A stretch of 28,418 nucleotides of DNA from JBCDGZ01 sp038750655 (GTDB taxonomy: Bacteria > Bacteroidota > Bacteroidia > Chitinophagales > Saprospiraceae): contig JBCDGZ010000107.1 of NCBI GenBank assembly GCA_038750655.1, positions 1 through 28,418 of the forward strand, in the 5' to 3' direction. The notes beneath the pieces were generated by a model. The model had not been told where the DNA came from. It was given only the letters and a program-made list of their open reading frames with translations, and searched no databases. The translations under genes and the position numbers were made by a program. Below, in pieces: positions 8,325-16,471 of this stretch (position 1 is the stretch's first letter; every line of letters starts with the position of its first letter).

Positions 8325-8332
8325 TACCTTTA
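8325..8332 (+). promoter_or_regulatory. Possible -7 box before the oxygenase gene
   Basis: TACCTTTA matches TAnnTTTG at 7 of 8 positions and lies 13 nt before the ATG at 8346. It could start a nearly leaderless transcript within the gene run. Weak without a -33 element. Confidence 0.3.
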
Positions 8333-8345
8333 TGCTATACCTTAA

Positions 8346-9224
8346 ATGGATCGACAAGCATATATGACGAACAACACCCCTTCTCCCCCTCGCCTGGATT
8401 GGCTGGACTGGAGGCGCTGGAAAGCCGAACTCCCCGGCTGGAAAGCCGCTTACCAGCAAGCGCAGCCCTATCCCCATATCGTTATTGATGGTTTTTTGGA
8501 AGAGGCGATCGCCCGTCAGGTCCTCAAGGAGTTTCCGGGGATTGCTGATGAGGGCTGGATTCACTACCTCCATGTCAATGAGAAAAAGCATGGTTTAAAT
8601 AAAATGGAGCTTTTGCCGCCCTTTATCCAGCAGCTGATTGGCTACCTTAATAGTCCCGAAGTGGTGCAACAGCTCAGCGAGCTGACGGGCATCCAGGGCC
8701 TACTGGCGGATGACAGTTTGGAAGGCGGCGGCTTACACCAAACAGCCCGAGGCGGCTTCCTCAATGTCCACGCTGATTTTACGGTGCATCCGCACCGCCG
8801 CCGCTGGCGCCGCCGCATCAACCTGCTCATTTATTTCAATGAAGACTGGGAGGCGCAGTACCGTGGCGATTTGGAGCTGTGGTCCCGAGATATGAAAGCT
8901 TGTGTAACCAAGGTCGCACCGCTCTTCAACCGCTGCGTCATCTTCAATACCGACGAGGATTCCTACCACGGCCTGCCCGACCCCATCCAGTGCCCGGAGG
9001 GCCAAACCCGCAAGTCCATCGCCCTTTACTACTTCACCGAGGAGCAGGAGCTGCCTCGGAAGCGAGCCACCAACTACCGGGCCCGCCCCGGCGACGGCAT
9101 CAAAGCCCTCTGGATTTGGTTGGACAAAAAGGCCATCGCCCTTTACAACAGCATCAAAGGCCGACTGGGGCTGAGCGATGACCTGGCTAGCAAAATATTG
9201 AATTGGTTCAGCAAGAAAAAGTGA
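8346..9224 (+). CDS. 2-oxoglutarate/Fe(II)-dependent oxygenase (prolyl 4-hydroxylase-like)
   Basis: A cytosolic dioxygenase of 292 residues. It shows the 2-His-1-carboxylate iron site: His142 and Asp144 in NVHADFTVHP, and His208 in DEDSYHGLPDP. Arg222 in TRKSIALYYF is placed to bind the 2-oxoglutarate carboxylate. This layout matches the P4Hc/2OG-FeII_Oxy_3 families, many of which act on proteins or on sugar and lipid substrates in surface-polymer clusters. The substrate is not predictable. ATG 8346 is used; ATG 8364 (MTNN) is an equally possible start because the first residues are not conserved. An unusual arginine cluster, HRRRWRRR, follows the HxD motif. The glycosyltransferase downstream starts after 13 bp, suggesting one transcript and perhaps a shared surface-modification role (inference). 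Confidence 0.85.
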   Translation: MDRQAYMTNNTPSPPRLDWLDWRRWKAELPGWKAAYQQAQPYPHIVIDGFLEEAIARQVLKEFPGIADEGWIHYLHVNEKKHGLNKMELLPPFIQQLIGYLNSPEVVQQLSELTGIQGLLADDSLEGGGLHQTARGGFLNVHADFTVHPHRRRWRRRINLLIYFNEDWEAQYRGDLELWSRDMKACVTKVAPLFNRCVIFNTDEDSYHGLPDPIQCPEGQTRKSIALYYFTEEQELPRKRATNYRARPGDGIKALWIWLDKKAIALYNSIKGRLGLSDDLASKILNWFSKKK

Positions 9225-9237
9225 GTATCATTGCCCC

Positions 9238-10905
9238 ATGAATTGGAGCCGCTACAAAAACGAAGGAATCATTGCGCTGGTCGCTGCCCTGTTTTTTGTG
9301 CCCTTCCTGGGTGGAGTTCACCTCTTCGACTGGGATGAAATCAACTTTGCCGAGATCAGCCGAGAGATGCTGCTGACAGAGGATTACCTGCGCATTTACG
9401 TCGATTTCCAACCCTTTTGGGAAAAACCGCCCCTCTTTTTCTGGCTACAAGCTCTGGCCATGAAGGCCTTCGGCATCGGCGAATTTGCCGCCCGCCTCCC
9501 CAACGCCCTCTGCGGCGTGCTTACTCTAGTCCTCCTCTACCGCATCGGTAAGCACCTCTACAACGAGCGCTTCGGCTGGCTCTGGGCAGGCGTTTACCTG
9601 GGCAGCCTGCTCCCCCACCTCTACTTCCGCTCCGGTATCATCGATCCGTTTTTCAACCTCTTTATCTTTCTCGGCCTCTATCTGTTCCTTCTCTTTTACT
9701 GGAAAAAAGAGCAGTTCTCAAGCATCCAACTGCCGCGCAATCCCTGGACCTACTTGTTCTGGGCAGGCTTCATTATCGGACTCGGCATCATCACCAAAGG
9801 GCCTGTTGCCTACCTGATTGCGGGCCTGACGCTCTTCGTCTACTGGATTTTTCAGCGTTTGCGCTTCTACGTTCTGCCTCACCACTTTCTATTTTTCAGC
9901 TTCGCCGCCAGTTTGGTGACCTTGAGTTGGTACGGCTTAGAGACTTGGAAAAACGGGCCTTGGTTTATCTCAGAATTCAACAAGTACCAGTATCGGCTGT
10001 TCAGCACCCCTGATGCGGGACACCGGGGCTTCCCCGGCTACCATTTTGTGGTCCTACTCATCGGCTGTTTTCCGGCCTCGATCTTTGCGCTGCGCGCCTT
10101 TTTCCGTAAGGACTCGACGGCCCTGTCCCACCAAAAAGACTTCAAATTATGGATGAGCATTCTTTTTTGGGTGGTCTTGATCCTTTTTAGTATTGTCAAA
10201 TCCAAGATTGTCCACTATTCCTCCATGTGTTACTTCCCGCTCACCTTCCTCGCTACCCTTAGCCTGCATGAGCTACTGGAGCAAAAGCAGTCGTGGAACC
10301 GTTGGTTGAGCATTGGGTTGTGGAGCATCGGCGGGCTGTTCGTCGTTGCCTTTTTACTCCTCCCCTTCGTCGGCAACAATGCCCGTATCCTCCTTGGCCT
10401 TTTCGATGATCCTTTCGCCGAAGCCAACCTTCACGCGGAGGTACACTGGTCGGGCTGGGAATTGCTACCGGGCGTTTTGCTCTTTTTTGTGCTATTTTAC
10501 GCTATTCAATGGATGCGGGGAGGGCAGCTGGTCAAGGGGATTCGGCTGCTGTTGCTGGGCAGTGCCTGTTTTGTGGCCTTGGGGCTGTATGCAGCTATCG
10601 GCAACATTGAAGGCTACTCCCAGCGGGCGGCCATTGAGTTTTTCGAAAGCAAGGCCGATGAGGATTGCTATATTCGCCCGATGGGCTACAAGTCCTACGG
10701 CCATCTCTTCTATGCCCGCAAGCGCCCCGTCACCAACGAAAAAAGCTACGACCTTGACTGGCTGATGAGCGAGGAGGCCGATAAGCCCGTTTATTTCATC
10801 ACCAAAATACACCTGGCACATTGGCTAGTAGATAATCCGGCCCTGCGCGAGGTCGGGCGAAAGAATGGCTTTGTATTTTTTGAGAAAAAGTCGAACCCCA
10901 AATAG
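9238..10905 (+). CDS. ArnT/PMT-family membrane glycosyltransferase
   Basis: A polytopic inner-membrane protein of 555 residues resembling GT39/GT83 enzymes, which move a sugar from a polyprenyl-phosphate donor onto lipid A or proteins at the periplasmic face. The first periplasmic loop carries the diagnostic acidic motif FDWDEINFAEISREM (Asp31, Asp33, Glu34), followed by FWEKPPLFFWLQ and AARLPNA, a strong match to the family. About ten or more hydrophobic segments run to roughly residue 460. A soluble C-terminal domain follows (about 460-555), ending VFFEKKSNPK. The ATG at 9238 follows the oxygenase stop by 13 bp. The acceptor cannot be told from sequence; ArnT itself adds aminoarabinose to lipid A, but no arn genes are nearby. 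Confidence 0.88.
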   Translation: MNWSRYKNEGIIALVAALFFVPFLGGVHLFDWDEINFAEISREMLLTEDYLRIYVDFQPFWEKPPLFFWLQALAMKAFGIGEFAARLPNALCGVLTLVLLYRIGKHLYNERFGWLWAGVYLGSLLPHLYFRSGIIDPFFNLFIFLGLYLFLLFYWKKEQFSSIQLPRNPWTYLFWAGFIIGLGIITKGPVAYLIAGLTLFVYWIFQRLRFYVLPHHFLFFSFAASLVTLSWYGLETWKNGPWFISEFNKYQYRLFSTPDAGHRGFPGYHFVVLLIGCFPASIFALRAFFRKDSTALSHQKDFKLWMSILFWVVLILFSIVKSKIVHYSSMCYFPLTFLATLSLHELLEQKQSWNRWLSIGLWSIGGLFVVAFLLLPFVGNNARILLGLFDDPFAEANLHAEVHWSGWELLPGVLLFFVLFYAIQWMRGGQLVKGIRLLLLGSACFVALGLYAAIGNIEGYSQRAAIEFFESKADEDCYIRPMGYKSYGHLFYARKRPVTNEKSYDLDWLMSEEADKPVYFITKIHLAHWLVDNPALREVGRKNGFVFFEKKSNPK

Positions 10906-10920
10906 TCCTTTACCCAACTC

Positions 10921-11841
10921 CTAAGCCAATTCCGGAGGGTCTTTTTGGTGTAGGACCTCCAACTCGTATTTGTTGTGAATAAAAATCATCAACACTCCAA
11001 ACAGCACCGCCCCCAGAATCAATAGGATGTTGACAATGCCGCTCACCGAAAAAGAAATTTTGATTAATGTAGTAGAAATGATAAATCCAGAGTTGCGAAT
11101 GATCTTATGGAACTTATCAGAGTAGTAGAAGGAGGACAATAGCAATAACACATCGATGATGATCAAGATGGTAAAAAATTCATCGAAGAAGATCGTATTG
11201 ATGTCTTTAAGCTTGAGATGAGCATCTGGATAATGCAAAATAAAATCCCCAATCCAGCTACCTAGACTAAAGACAGCCATGATCATCAGGACTGGTACTA
11301 GAATGGCGGCCATCATTTTTTTCAGACTCACAAAGTTCTGGATTTTTCGTCCCGAGTCTCCTCCCTTTTTGATGGAAACATAAGCCTTTTTCTTGACCTG
11401 CTTGTAGAATAAGAGAATCAAAAAGAACAGGGTGATGGAAGCCAAAATATCGTAAGTAAACTGCAGATCGTTCTGATTCTGAAACCAGTTGGAGGACAGC
11501 TCAATATTGGCAATATCCTTAAATATCCTTCGAATAACAATCAGAGTGATGATTTCGTACTGCTTCCCGATATAGATGGTGATGGATTTGGGCAGATAAT
11601 AAATCAACAGATAGACTTCATAGACCAGGATGAAGGAAAAGGGGGTATAAATAGCGGCGATAGGATTTTTGGTAAAATCCGATTCGAAGCTAATGATTTC
11701 CTGGCTGACGAGAAAGATCAGAATAAGATGGACAATGTAGCTGATAATAGCAATAGAGAGAATCACTCTTTCACTGCGTTTTTTTACCCTATCAGATAAC
11801 AGTCTTTGGTAAGTCTTGTCGATTAAATCCTTTATTTTCAT
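10921..11841 (-). CDS. Unrecognised polytopic membrane protein
   Basis: I do not recognise the family. The 306 residues contain about six hydrophobic segments, for example IAIISYIVHLILIFLVS, ASITLFFLILLFY, AAILVPVLMIMAVF and FFTILIIIDVLLLLSSFYY, separated by Lys-rich loops. A basic amphipathic stretch, IGKQYEIITLIVIRRIFKDI, lies after the second segment. The C-terminus is charged (HNKYELEVLHQKDPPELA). I start at ATG 11841 (MKIKDLID) rather than the TTG at 11862. The gene is AT-rich relative to the upstream glycosyltransferase genes and lies 135 bp downstream of the HNH gene on the same strand, so it could belong to the same acquired segment. A role in defence is only a guess from position. 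Confidence 0.7.
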   Translation of the reverse strand: MKIKDLIDKTYQRLLSDRVKKRSERVILSIAIISYIVHLILIFLVSQEIISFESDFTKNPIAAIYTPFSFILVYEVYLLIYYLPKSITIYIGKQYEIITLIVIRRIFKDIANIELSSNWFQNQNDLQFTYDILASITLFFLILLFYKQVKKKAYVSIKKGGDSGRKIQNFVSLKKMMAAILVPVLMIMAVFSLGSWIGDFILHYPDAHLKLKDINTIFFDEFFTILIIIDVLLLLSSFYYSDKFHKIIRNSGFIISTTLIKISFSVSGIVNILLILGAVLFGVLMIFIHNKYELEVLHQKDPPELA

Positions 11842-11976
11842 ACAATTACATACAACGGCCAATAAATAGATTGCCTGTATTCTAAAGACAAAGTTGGTGG
11901 AATAGGTTTAGAAATTGGGGAATTAAATTATCGCCTTGTTCTTTGAGGGCTATATTAATTGAGACCTATTTTGCCT

Positions 11977-12588
11977 TTATTGTAAAAGGCGTTTTTCCAA
12001 ATATTGTATGACAATGCTATCAAAAGGACCATTTTTCTGTCGCCATACACTTAATTCCTTTTGGAAATTAGCTCTTCGATTTTTATACTTTTTTCGAAGA
12101 CCGAGTTTAAAAGTCGCAAGTAGCTGCTTCCTAATCTTTCGCAAAGGAGCAATATTAAGATTCAGAACACGATCAATCTCTACTTGGTGCTTAGCATTAG
12201 TTGATAGTAGTTTTCCGGTTGCTTTTGAGTAACTAAGGACATTGATATGATTGACATTTAGGGGGCTAAGTTCAATCAATTGATCTGCCTTGCTAGTATC
12301 GCAGTGTAGAAATTTCCCAGTGTTGTAACATCCCTTACAAACAGCTAAGAGGTTGGCATAATCTAAATGACGATCACGACAATACGTTCTGGGACACCAA
12401 TGCTCAATTTTCATGGTACAAAAGCTGATGGAAGTCGTACAATAGGCGCAAAGCGAGTGCTGTTCGGCGAGCAATTGTTTTTTGACCTCTCGTTTACCAT
12501 CATCGAGCGAAAAAGTATTCCAAGTACCTCCGGCGTTTCTAAATTTTGTTAGCTGTCTAGGCTCAGTTTGCTTAGTAATCTTCCTCAT
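11977..12588 (-). CDS. ptuB: HNH endonuclease, Septu PtuB-like (TIGR02646 type)
   Basis: A 203-residue nuclease with two zinc-binding cysteine pairs, CAYC (47-50) and CKGC (84-87), framing the HNH core: IEHWCPR (His63) and DYANLLAVC (Asn79). This arrangement is the one seen in PtuB-type HNH effectors of Septu and of retron systems that carry PtuA/PtuB. The N-terminus (MRKITKQTEPRQLTKFR) is also typical: short, basic, with a small conserved segment before the nuclease. It overlaps the end of the ATPase gene by 17 bp, so the two are translationally coupled. By family it should cleave nucleic acid when the ATPase partner signals infection. The assignment is by motif; catalytic activity is expected but not shown. 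Confidence 0.82.
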   Translation of the reverse strand: MRKITKQTEPRQLTKFRNAGGTWNTFSLDDGKREVKKQLLAEQHSLCAYCTTSISFCTMKIEHWCPRTYCRDRHLDYANLLAVCKGCYNTGKFLHCDTSKADQLIELSPLNVNHINVLSYSKATGKLLSTNAKHQVEIDRVLNLNIAPLRKIRKQLLATFKLGLRKKYKNRRANFQKELSVWRQKNGPFDSIVIQYLEKRLLQ

Positions 12589-13873
12589 CTTCTTCTAGTG
12601 CAATTAAGGCTTCAAGCTTAACAATTTCATAATCATTGGGACCGACTAAAGACTTCAATACATTCAATTTGTTGTTGGCTAGTTGAATATTTGGTTGTTC
12701 TTCATCGAGTAGTTCCTCAATCTCCTCAATGAGCTTTTTTATTTCTGCGGGGCGTTCATTAGCCCCCATGAAGTCTTCTAGTATAGAGTTAATATCGCGT
12801 CCGTAGGTATTGTGAATAGATTTTCCCTGAACAATACGTTGATCATCTAGAAGAATAAGCTGTTCCCCTTTCAACTGATTAATAACCAATGGGGAGTGAG
12901 TAGTAGCAATAAATTGAATATTGGGGAAAGTTGCCGATAATGCACCCAAAACGGAGGATTGCCACTTGGGATGAAGGTGAAGTTCTATTTCATCAATTAA
13001 AATGATACCTTTTGATTCAAGAGGATTCTCTAAATGTGTGTTTGCGATAGACATGCGATAAGCAATATCAAGGACGATCCCTATTACCATTTTTTCTCCT
13101 GCAGAGAGCTGATGAAAGGCTAGTTTTACTTGATCTTTATAAAGAAATAATTCAAGGTTATTGTTGAAGTATGAATTCGAATCTAGCGTAACATTGCCTA
13201 ACGAACATCCCTCTAGACTACTGAGAAAAATATTAATTGCATCAGTAATCGCTTTAAGTGAGGGTAACTCGTAGGTTAAATCTTGTCGTTTGACAACTTC
13301 ATTGTTTTGAATATTAATTTGCTGGATATACCAAATTAAGATTTGATTGTAGTCAATATTAACGCCAAAAGCATTATTGTAAGCTTCCTTACGATTGAAT
13401 CCTTTATTTGTCAAAATATAATCTTGAACGCCTTTACCTACGACATGTCGATTCGTTCTGTAATAAATAAATACAGGGCTTGATTCGTTCTGCTCTTGCC
13501 AGAATCTCTTTTTTAACTGATTTAAAAGAGAATCTGTTGTCTTGTCGTAGAAAGTTACAGGACTCGCAATATTTCTCTCTATACTAATAGTCGCTGAACT
13601 ATATTCCGCCTCGTAATGACTTTGAAACACTCCACTTATCAGGGCCTCCTCTTGATTTATGGTTACATCTTCAAATTCAAATGCTATTTCCTTTTCAATG
13701 CCAATCATTTTAGAAGTAAAAACCTCCAAAATGATAGCCACGGCGTCTAATATTGAGGTTTTACCCGTTCCATTATAACCAAAGATCACCGCAATCGGTG
13801 TGTCTTCAAACTCAACGATGTGCTTTCCAGCAAACCGTTTATAATTCCGTAATTCGAGCTTTTTGATTTTCAT
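12572..13873 (-). CDS. ptuA: SMC/ABC-like AAA ATPase, Septu PtuA-like
   Basis: A 433-residue ATPase with an N-terminal RecF/SMC-like opening (MKIKKLELRNYKRF) and Walker A GYNGTGKTS (32-40). The ABC-type signature LSAGEKMVIGI is near 254, Walker B IILIDEIELHLHPKWQ at about 288-302, and the switch histidine in ATTHSPLVI near 324. A Glu/Asp-rich tail follows (EEIEELLDEEQ and ALEEDEEDY). There is no long coiled coil, no TOPRIM and no fused nuclease, so the overlapping HNH gene must supply the cutting activity; this two-gene arrangement defines Septu. I start at ATG 13873; the upstream GTG at 13921 would add residues unlike the family start. A small hairpin, CATC-GCGA-GATG, includes the start codon and could damp translation. 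The gene is strongly AT-rich compared with flanking genes, suggesting horizontal transfer. Confidence 0.82.
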   Translation of the reverse strand: MKIKKLELRNYKRFAGKHIVEFEDTPIAVIFGYNGTGKTSILDAVAIILEVFTSKMIGIEKEIAFEFEDVTINQEEALISGVFQSHYEAEYSSATISIERNIASPVTFYDKTTDSLLNQLKKRFWQEQNESSPVFIYYRTNRHVVGKGVQDYILTNKGFNRKEAYNNAFGVNIDYNQILIWYIQQINIQNNEVVKRQDLTYELPSLKAITDAINIFLSSLEGCSLGNVTLDSNSYFNNNLELFLYKDQVKLAFHQLSAGEKMVIGIVLDIAYRMSIANTHLENPLESKGIILIDEIELHLHPKWQSSVLGALSATFPNIQFIATTHSPLVINQLKGEQLILLDDQRIVQGKSIHNTYGRDINSILEDFMGANERPAEIKKLIEEIEELLDEEQPNIQLANNKLNVLKSLVGPNDYEIVKLEALIALEEDEEDY

Positions 13874-13901
13874 CTCGCGATGCGGTTTACACACATTTAT
13901 T

Positions 13902-14029
13902 TTTTGTAAAAAAAACGGCACTTTTAGTCCGAGCCTTGTCTCCTGCCAAGGGACACGGCGATTTTTTCTTACAAAATCCCACTTTTGATATTGTCAGTGT
14001 CCTCGCACGACAGACACTACCTTGACAAT
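13902..14029 (-). ncRNA. Structured intergenic element upstream of the Septu-like pair (candidate RNA)
   Basis: Two long inverted repeats lie in the 191-bp gap before the ATPase. Stem A pairs ATTGTC (13990-13995) and AGTGTC (13996-14001) with GACACT (14013-14018) and GACAAT (14024-14029), leaving a one-sided 5-nt bulge. Stem B pairs TTTTGTAA plus AAAAAA plus CG (13902-13917) with CG (13959-13960), TTTTTT (13962-13967) and TTACAAAA (13969-13976), with two single-base bulges. Inside stem B, GTCC (13927-13930) and CTTG (13935-13938) pair with CAAG (13947-13950) and GGAC (13951-13954). It may be a noncoding RNA, a regulatory leader or a transcription terminator of the gene at 14065-14535. The strand is assumed from the flanking genes. 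Confidence 0.35.
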
Positions 14030-14064
14030 TAGAACCAACATAATAATTTTTCACCACATCTTCT

Positions 14065-14535
14065 CTAATTTTTTTCTTCAATCAACACCTCAATATTAAT
14101 CCCCGGCCGAATGCGATGCTCGACCAAAGCGCCGACCTGCTGTTGAATCGCTAGCTGAGCGTATTGCAGCAACTGCTGCCGAGGGAAGAGGGTTGAGGAA
14201 TCCTGCGCGGTAGAATCGCTTTGGAATTGGATGTTTTCAATGGCTACTTGGATGCTGTTTTTTTCGGCGAAATATTGGAGGGAAATGCCTTGGGTGGTGA
14301 ATTGCGGTTGGGGAGTTTGGGGAAAGGGGGCTGACGTAGCATCTGTACCGGAGGAGAACAAATAGGTTGGCGCAGGGGCAGCCAGCTCCTGTTCGATGAG
14401 AGGCAGCAGCTCCGGGGCAGTGTCTACCCGGGGTACTTGATTGCGGTAGTACAACCAAACGGCAATGCTGATGAGGATGGCGGTGATGGCGAAAACCGTT
14501 GGAACATTGATGTAAGAATTCAAAGACTTAGACAT
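14065..14535 (-). CDS. Small membrane-anchored protein of unknown function
   Basis: I do not recognise this 156-residue protein. It has one N-terminal transmembrane segment (about residues 12-29, VFAITAILISIAVWLYY). A Pro/Ser/Thr/Gln-rich linker follows (SAPFPQTPQPQFTTQG), and the soluble part is probably periplasmic. The C-terminal half reads QQLLQYAQLAIQQQVGALVEHRIRPGINIEVLIEEKN, which looks like an alternating helix-strand domain. It follows the ABC-F gene after 14 bp on the same strand, so it is probably expressed with it. ATG 14535 is used. Confidence 0.7.
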   Translation of the reverse strand: MSKSLNSYINVPTVFAITAILISIAVWLYYRNQVPRVDTAPELLPLIEQELAAPAPTYLFSSGTDATSAPFPQTPQPQFTTQGISLQYFAEKNSIQVAIENIQFQSDSTAQDSSTLFPRQQLLQYAQLAIQQQVGALVEHRIRPGINIEVLIEEKN

Positions 14536-14549
14536 ATCGGGAGGTTGGT

Positions 14550-16469
14550 TTATTCATCAAATGCTTCCAGCTCAATTTGAGCTTCTTCCCATTCTTGCAT
14601 CACTTTATCCAAATCTGCTTTGGCGGTATTGTACTGCTTAATCAGGGTATCGGCATCGGGGCTGTCGTAGAAGTCGGTAGCGCCCATGCGTTTTTCCATC
14701 TCTGCAATGCTGGATTCGAGCTTTTCGATTTTGCGCTCGGCGTAGTCGACCGTACGTTGAAGTTGTTTGCGCTTTTTGCGCTCTTCCTGGCTGAGGTTGC
14801 GCTTTTTGGCGGCCGGTGTCGCCTGCTTTTTACCGCTCATTTCCACCTCCCGCATATTGTCCAAGGCTCTTTTTTCTAAAAAGAAATTGACATCGCCTAG
14901 GTGTTCATGCAGCTTTTGATCGCGGAATTCAATGGTCCGAGAGGTAAGGTCTTTGAGGAAATCCCGATCGTGAGAGACAACGATTAAGGTGCCATCGTAT
15001 TCCATCAGGGCATTTTTCAGTACATCTTTAGAGAGGATGTCAAGGTGGTTGGTCGGCTCATCGAGCACCAATAAGTTGATGGGCCTGAGGAGGAGGCAGG
15101 CCATAGCTAGGCGAGCGCGCTCCCCACCGGAGAGCACCGAAACTTTTTTCTCTACATCTTCCCCACTAAACATAAACGCACCGAGGATGCCCCGCAGCTT
15201 AGTGCGCATCTCAGGAGGAGAAGCCGCTTCCATCGCTTGCAAGAGAGTCAGCCCGGGTTGTAGAGATTCCGACTGGTTCTGAGCGTAGTAGCCAATGTGG
15301 ATATTGTGGCCGATGTTCAGATCGCCCTCCGTGCGGTCCAGCACCTTGATGAGTATTTTGGCGAGTGTTGTTTTGCCTTGTCCGTTTTGGCCGACGAAGG
15401 CCACGCGGTCACCGCGATCCATCTTAAAATCTACCTTTTCCAGTACCGACAAATCCCCGTAGTGCTTACTTAGCTGCTGAGCTTCCAGCACCACATCCCC
15501 CGAGCGCGGAGCCTTCGGAAAGCGGATGTTCATCGTCGTCGTATCCTCACTGTCGATAGATATGCGCTCCATCTTATCCAGCTGCTTTTTCATCGACTGG
15601 GCCATCTTGGTCTTAGTGGCCTTGGCCATAAAGCGGTTGATGGTCCGTTCTTTCTGGGCAATCACCCGCTGCTGATTTTGGTAGGCGGAGGCCTGCATGG
15701 CGCGGCGCTCCTTGCGCATTTCAACAAACTTACTATAACCGGCCTTATATTCGAAAATCTTACCCAGCTCAATCTCCACCGTTCTGCTCGTCACTGCATC
15801 CAAGAATTGCTTATCGTGAGAAATCAGGACGATCGACCCCGGATAAGTTTTTAAAAACCCTTCCAACCAAATGATGGATTCAATATCGAGGTGGTTGGTC
15901 GGCTCATCGAGGAGCAGGTAATCCGGGCGACGGAGGAGCATCTTCGCCAATTCGATCCGCATCTGCCAACCGCCGCTGAACTCGTCAGTGGGGCGCTGCA
16001 TATCGCTGGGTTTAAAGCCCAAGCCCGTGAGTACCTTTTCGGCATTGGCTTGCATGGAATTCCCTCCGAGCAGCGCAAAACGATCGTTGAGTTCGGACAT
16101 TTCGATCAGCAGTTTATTGTAGGCATCGCTTTCGTAGTCCGTTCGTTCCCCCAACTCTACCGTAATGGCCTCAATTCGGTCCTCCATTGCACGAATCTCA
16201 TCAAAGGCACTGAGGGTCTCATCGATGACCGTACGGCCGCCCGAAAGCGCCATTTCCTGGTGCAAATAGCCCATGCTATATTCCGAGGGGTAGGTAATTT
16301 GGCCTTGGTCGGTCTGCTGTTCGCCAGAAATGACCTTCAGCAAAGTCGATTTGCCCGCGCCGTTACGGCCCACGAGGCCAATGCGATCGTTGGCTTTAAT
16401 GACCAGGTTGACGTTGTCAAAAAGTACCCGGTCGCCGTATTTAATAAACAGGTTACTTGCGGTGATCAT
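14550..16469 (-). CDS. ABC-F family ATP-binding protein
   Basis: A soluble tandem ATPase of 639 residues with no membrane domain. ABC-F proteins bind the ribosome and act in translation quality control or antibiotic protection. The first cassette has Walker A GRNGAGKST (from residue 34), signature FSGGWQMRIELAK and LLLDEPTNHLD. A charged linker rich in Arg/Lys (RKERRAMQASAYQNQQ) leads to the second cassette: GQNGQGKTT, LSGGERARLAMA, LVLDEPTNHLD. The C-terminus (about 565-639) is a Lys/Glu-rich coiled coil as in Uup and YdiF-type proteins. It starts 2 bp after the yqgE stop and is followed 14 bp later by the small membrane protein, an operon-like arrangement. Which ABC-F subgroup it belongs to is not resolved. 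Confidence 0.93.
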   Translation of the reverse strand: MITASNLFIKYGDRVLFDNVNLVIKANDRIGLVGRNGAGKSTLLKVISGEQQTDQGQITYPSEYSMGYLHQEMALSGGRTVIDETLSAFDEIRAMEDRIEAITVELGERTDYESDAYNKLLIEMSELNDRFALLGGNSMQANAEKVLTGLGFKPSDMQRPTDEFSGGWQMRIELAKMLLRRPDYLLLDEPTNHLDIESIIWLEGFLKTYPGSIVLISHDKQFLDAVTSRTVEIELGKIFEYKAGYSKFVEMRKERRAMQASAYQNQQRVIAQKERTINRFMAKATKTKMAQSMKKQLDKMERISIDSEDTTTMNIRFPKAPRSGDVVLEAQQLSKHYGDLSVLEKVDFKMDRGDRVAFVGQNGQGKTTLAKILIKVLDRTEGDLNIGHNIHIGYYAQNQSESLQPGLTLLQAMEAASPPEMRTKLRGILGAFMFSGEDVEKKVSVLSGGERARLAMACLLLRPINLLVLDEPTNHLDILSKDVLKNALMEYDGTLIVVSHDRDFLKDLTSRTIEFRDQKLHEHLGDVNFFLEKRALDNMREVEMSGKKQATPAAKKRNLSQEERKKRKQLQRTVDYAERKIEKLESSIAEMEKRMGATDFYDSPDADTLIKQYNTAKADLDKVMQEWEEAQIELEAFDE

Positions 16470-16471
16470 TG

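Noticed and set aside
11973..11997. Hairpin GCCTTTA-TTG-TAAAAGGC followed by GTTTTT as a terminator
   Set aside because: The T tract is on the plus strand, where no gene ends; the stem overlaps the HNH stop codon and is probably incidental.
13874..14064. Complete retron
   Set aside because: Effector-like ATPase and HNH are present, but no reverse transcriptase frame with a YxDD motif was found on either strand nearby.
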